Assembly (NCBI GenBank): GCA_002472145.1
Contig: DKRJ01000023.1
Coordinates: forward strand, 1 to 6,694
Reading direction: 5' to 3'
DNA from: Clostridiales bacterium UBA7285
GTDB taxonomy: Bacteria > Bacillota > Clostridia > Peptostreptococcales > Anaerovoracaceae
Length of the DNA: 6,694 nucleotides
Shown here: positions 6,513 through 6,694 of the stretch, in pieces
Position numbering within the stretch: the first letter of the stretch is position 1
How the letters are laid out: each line of letters begins with the position of its first letter
Program-made: the position numbers and the translations under genes
The notes under the pieces: generated by a model
The model's input: the letters and a program-made list of their open reading frames with translations, nothing else
Database searches by the model: none
What the model was told of the DNA's origin: nothing

Positions 6513-6540
6513 TTTTTGTACAAAAAACGACGCTTTTTTG
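6513..6540. repeat. Overlapping A/T-tract palindromes in the divergent promoter region
   Basis: TTTTTGTACAAAAA (6513-6526) is a perfect 14-bp palindrome. Its right half is shared with a second inverted repeat, CAAAAAA (6521-6527) against TTTTTTG (6534-6540) with the 6-nt spacer CGACGC. The pair sits between the EamA gene and the promoter at 6551-6579, and so could bind a regulator acting on both divergent genes. The regulator is unknown. Confidence 0.5.
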
Positions 6541-6550
6541 CTCTGTTTTC

Positions 6551-6579
6551 TTGCAAGGGTCGGATTTATTAATTATAAT
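6551..6579 (+). promoter_or_regulatory. Near-consensus sigma-A promoter for the right-edge gene
   Basis: TTGCAA (6551-6556, four of six consensus positions) and a perfect TATAAT (6574-6579) are spaced by exactly 17 nt. The -35 lies within the 8-bp palindrome CTTGCAAG (6550-6557). Transcription would start near 6586, about 100 nt before the ATG at 6687. Confidence 0.72.
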
Positions 6580-6640
6580 AACAACGATTCAACATTGATT
6601 TACTCTTAGACTCGGCGCGACGGCCGTAAATGGTGTAAAA

Positions 6641-6668
6641 ACAGGCAGGCTGACGCAGTCTGTCCTGT
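6641..6668 (+). promoter_or_regulatory. Leader hairpin next to the right-edge ribosome binding site
   Basis: ACAGGCAGGCTG (6641-6652) pairs with CAGTCTGTCCTGT (6656-6668): 12 base pairs including one G-U, one bulged U at 6663 and a 3-nt loop ACG. It ends 5 nt before AAGGAGA. A smaller CGGC/GCCG hairpin (6613-6626) lies upstream. There is no T-run, so it is not a terminator. Its position suits mRNA stabilisation or control of ribosome access. I recognise no known riboswitch. Confidence 0.5.
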
Positions 6669-6673
6669 AACGC

Positions 6674-6680
6674 AAGGAGA
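6674..6680 (+). promoter_or_regulatory. Ribosome binding site of the right-edge gene
   Basis: AAGGAGA stands 6 nt upstream of the ATG at 6687. It is near-ideal in sequence and spacing and is the main evidence that a gene begins at the edge of the window. Confidence 0.75.
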
Positions 6681-6686
6681 CCAGCT

Positions 6687-6694
6687 ATGAAAAG
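6687..6694 (+). CDS. Start of an unidentified gene, cut by the window edge
   Basis: Only ATG AAA AG is present, giving Met-Lys and part of a third codon. The call rests on what precedes it: a near-consensus promoter (6551-6579), a hairpin leader and AAGGAGA at 6 nt. A Met-Lys opening is common for secreted or membrane proteins but is not diagnostic. It is divergent from the EamA gene. No product can be named. Confidence 0.7.

Noticed and set aside
6427..6513. Upstream ATG extension of the EamA protein
   Set aside because: The extra 29 residues do not resemble an EamA N terminus, and the strong GGAGGGG plus TTG start lies downstream of them.
5951..6598. Plus-strand open frame across the 27-bp repeats, with repeated CSLPARPV-like residues
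   Set aside because: Its repeat simply mirrors the in-frame repeat of the EamA gene on the other strand, and the rest has no membrane or domain pattern.

Overview
The window looks like chromosomal DNA of a low-oxygen Bacillota (Clostridia-type) bacterium of moderate GC content. This is inferred from strong GGAGG-type ribosome binding sites, a Gram-positive style lipoprotein, TTG start usage, frequent ATA/AGA/AGG codons, AT-rich intergenic regions, and an HD-domain protein of a type I associate with Clostridia. No taxon can be proven from the sequence alone. No rRNA, tRNA, CRISPR array, insertion sequence or phage gene was seen.

Layout, left to right. Positions 1-224 are non-coding and hold a possible leftward promoter, a GC-rich hairpin and a 12-bp inverted repeat. 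Positions 225-1413 (+) encode an M20-family metallopeptidase whose frame is broken by one extra G in a GGGG run at 337-340; removing one G restores a 395-residue protein with all expected metal ligands. Positions 1442-3217 (+) encode a lipoprotein solute-binding protein of the peptide/nickel (family 5) class, 28 bp downstream and probably in the same operon. Positions 3218-3355 are a leader-like intergenic region with a good promoter match, a bulged stem-loop and a strong intrinsic terminator lying only 26 nt before the next start codon. Positions 3356-4690 (+) encode a MATE efflux transporter. It converges on an HD-domain phosphohydrolase-like gene on the minus strand (4705-5274), and a hairpin spans both stop codons. 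Upstream of that gene on the minus strand is an EamA/DMT transporter (5356-6426) that starts at TTG and carries four tandem copies of a 9-residue repeat in a cytoplasmic loop. The final 260 bp form a divergent intergenic region with A/T-tract inverted repeats, a near-consensus promoter, a hairpin and the first codons of a new plus-strand gene at 6687.

Functionally, the left pair suggests peptide capture and hydrolysis: a surface lipoprotein binds an oligopeptide-like ligand and a cytosolic M20 enzyme would cleave the imported product. The permease and ATPase genes are not in the window, and the hydrolase is either a recent pseudogene or carries a sequencing error. The two transporters are unrelated to each other. 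No clearly new multi-gene system is visible. The best leads are the attenuator-like leader before the MATE gene, the in-frame repeat in the EamA transporter, and the single-base disruption of the M20 gene.
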